A DNA stretch of 64,000 bases from Kitasatospora sp. GP82 (GTDB lineage: Bacteria; Actinomycetota; Actinomycetes; Streptomycetales; Streptomycetaceae). Location of the stretch: assembly GCF_029892105.1 (NCBI RefSeq), contig NZ_JARZAJ010000016.1, positions 62,001 to 126,000 on the forward strand. Reading direction: 5' to 3'. The first letter of the stretch is position 1. Each line of letters opens with the position of its first letter. Of this stretch, positions 63,170 through 64,000 are shown piece after piece. Under the pieces are notes generated by a model. That model saw only the letters and a list, made by a program, of their open reading frames with translations, was not told the origin of the DNA and searched no databases. The position numbers and the translations under genes were made by a program.

Positions 63170-64000
63170 CTACCAGTGGGTGGGGCGGGTGAGGGTGTGC
63201 GGGAGCTTGGTGGCGGCGTCACCGCGGGCTGCGTTGAGTTGGGCCTGGGTGAGGAAGATGCTGCCGGTGAGGTCCGCGCCGCTCAGGTCGGCGTTGCGGA
63301 AGTCGGCCCCGATCAGGTCGGCCACTCGCAGGTCGGCGTTCCTGAGGTCGGCTGCGATGAGGTAGGCGCCGCGGAGGTTGGCCCCGCGGAGGTTGGCGCC
63401 CTTGAGCTTGGCCCCGATGAGGTCGGCGCCCCGGTGGTTCTTCTTGCGGCCGGGGACGCCGGCCCGGGCCAGTTCGCTGGTGCGCAGCAGGAGGGCGTTG
63501 GTCTCGTGGCGGAGTTCGGCCACGTCGACCCGGGCGAGGGCTGCGGCGTCCTGGCGGGTGAGGGCGTCGAGGCCGTCCTGTGCGCGGCGGAGGTCGTCGT
63601 GGACGGGACGGGCCGCCGGCAGGGTGAGGGCCTCGGCCAGGTACCAGAGCAGTTCGTGCAGTTGCCGCATCACGGGGAACACGTCGAACATCTGCCGGGC
63701 GGTGTCGGGGGCCTCCCGCCAGCTCCGGCCGCCGAAGGTGACCTGGGAGACCTTCTGCCCCGCGCCGAAGCAGTCGAAGACGGTGCAGCCGGAGAAGCCC
63801 TTGTCGCGGAGACGCGTGTGAATGCCGCAGCGGAAGTCGTCCTGCAGGTTGGTGCAGGGCTTCCCGGCGTCCTTGTTGACCGCGAAGTCGGCCGAGGCGG
63901 CGAACGGCAGCGCGACACAGCACAGGCCGAAGCAGTCGGCGCAGTCGGCCTGCAGGCCGAGCCGGCTTCCGTCGGTGGCGGGGACTTCGTGCTTCTCGGA
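63170..64000 (-). CDS. Cys-rich pentapeptide-repeat protein, 5' end beyond window
   Basis: 276 residues visible; the frame runs open off the right edge. Its N-terminal visible part holds a Cys/His cluster: ADCADCFGLCCVALPF, KPCTNLQDDFRCGIH, FSGCTVFDCFGAG (nine Cys), probably binding zinc or an Fe-S cluster. A helical middle follows (MRQLHELLWYLAEALTLPAA). Then about nine pentapeptide repeats (HRGADLIGAKLKGANLRGAN ... DLSGADLTGS, A(D/N)LxX) form a right-handed beta-helix. Pentapeptide proteins often mimic DNA and bind gyrase, but this Cys-rich family is uncharacterised as far as I know. Confidence 0.8.
   Translation of the reverse strand, partial: SEKHEVPATDGSRLGLQADCADCFGLCCVALPFAASADFAVNKDAGKPCTNLQDDFRCGIHTRLRDKGFSGCTVFDCFGAGQKVSQVTFGGRSWREAPDTARQMFDVFPVMRQLHELLWYLAEALTLPAARPVHDDLRRAQDGLDALTRQDAAALARVDVAELRHETNALLLRTSELARAGVPGRKKNHRGADLIGAKLKGANLRGANLRGAYLIAADLRNADLRVADLIGADFRNADLSGADLTGSIFLTQAQLNAARGDAATKLPHTLTRPTHW

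Noticed and set aside
1..64000. CRISPR array, prophage or integrase/att sites
   Set aside because: No evenly spaced repeats with unique spacers, phage structural genes, integrase or tRNA-associated duplications were seen.

Overview
The window is about 72-73% G+C, uses many GTG/TTG starts, and packs its genes into short operons. Together with a two-operator (DasR-type) chitinase promoter, a gamma-butyrolactone receptor and a 5-aminolevulinate synthase outside haem synthesis, this points to a Streptomyces or Kitasatospora chromosome. No genus-specific marker was identified beyond that.

Positions 1-28,900 look like conserved chromosome: a frameshifted Uma2 nuclease gene, a secreted GH18 chitinase, MarR/MFS, a MerR regulator fused to sliding-clamp domains, a PMT-type mannosyltransferase, and a UPF0016 Mn exporter behind a yybP-ykoY riboswitch. 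There is also an MFS pump with a C-terminal winged helix, and a five-gene ECF vitamin transporter operon behind a cobalamin riboswitch. A KstR-like repressor, a GT4/methyltransferase/toroid trio and cell-envelope proteins complete this part.

Positions 29,098-38,752 (all minus strand) form a lanthipeptide locus. It holds a LanL-type synthetase whose cyclase domain keeps the zinc ligands (class IV), a prolyl-oligopeptidase-like protease, a 47-aa precursor with an unusual TCLIx repeat core, an attenuator hairpin, two ABC half-transporters, and a 51-aa peptide with two HGRHR motifs before a strong terminator. It lies between core genes, which suggests an insertion.

Positions 39,248-47,466 return to housekeeping: the Nif3 / zinc-ribbon / RNase H-phosphatase operon, YaaA, an RNB ribonuclease, an MFS pump, RNase P RNA and a 5S rRNA gene with no 23S next to it. 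An internally deleted IS4-type transposase remnant follows and may mark the junction to an accessory region.

Positions 48,132-63,133 are accessory: an FtsX-type ABC exporter with its two-component system, an MFS pump divergent from an ArsR regulator, and a small biosynthetic-looking locus. That locus holds an AsnB-like amidotransferase, a Gfo/Idh/MocA oxidoreductase, a GNAT and a divergent 5-aminolevulinate synthase, followed by a LysR regulator and a gamma-butyrolactone receptor facing a miniature AfsA-like protein across operator-like palindromes. The window ends inside a Cys-rich pentapeptide-repeat protein.
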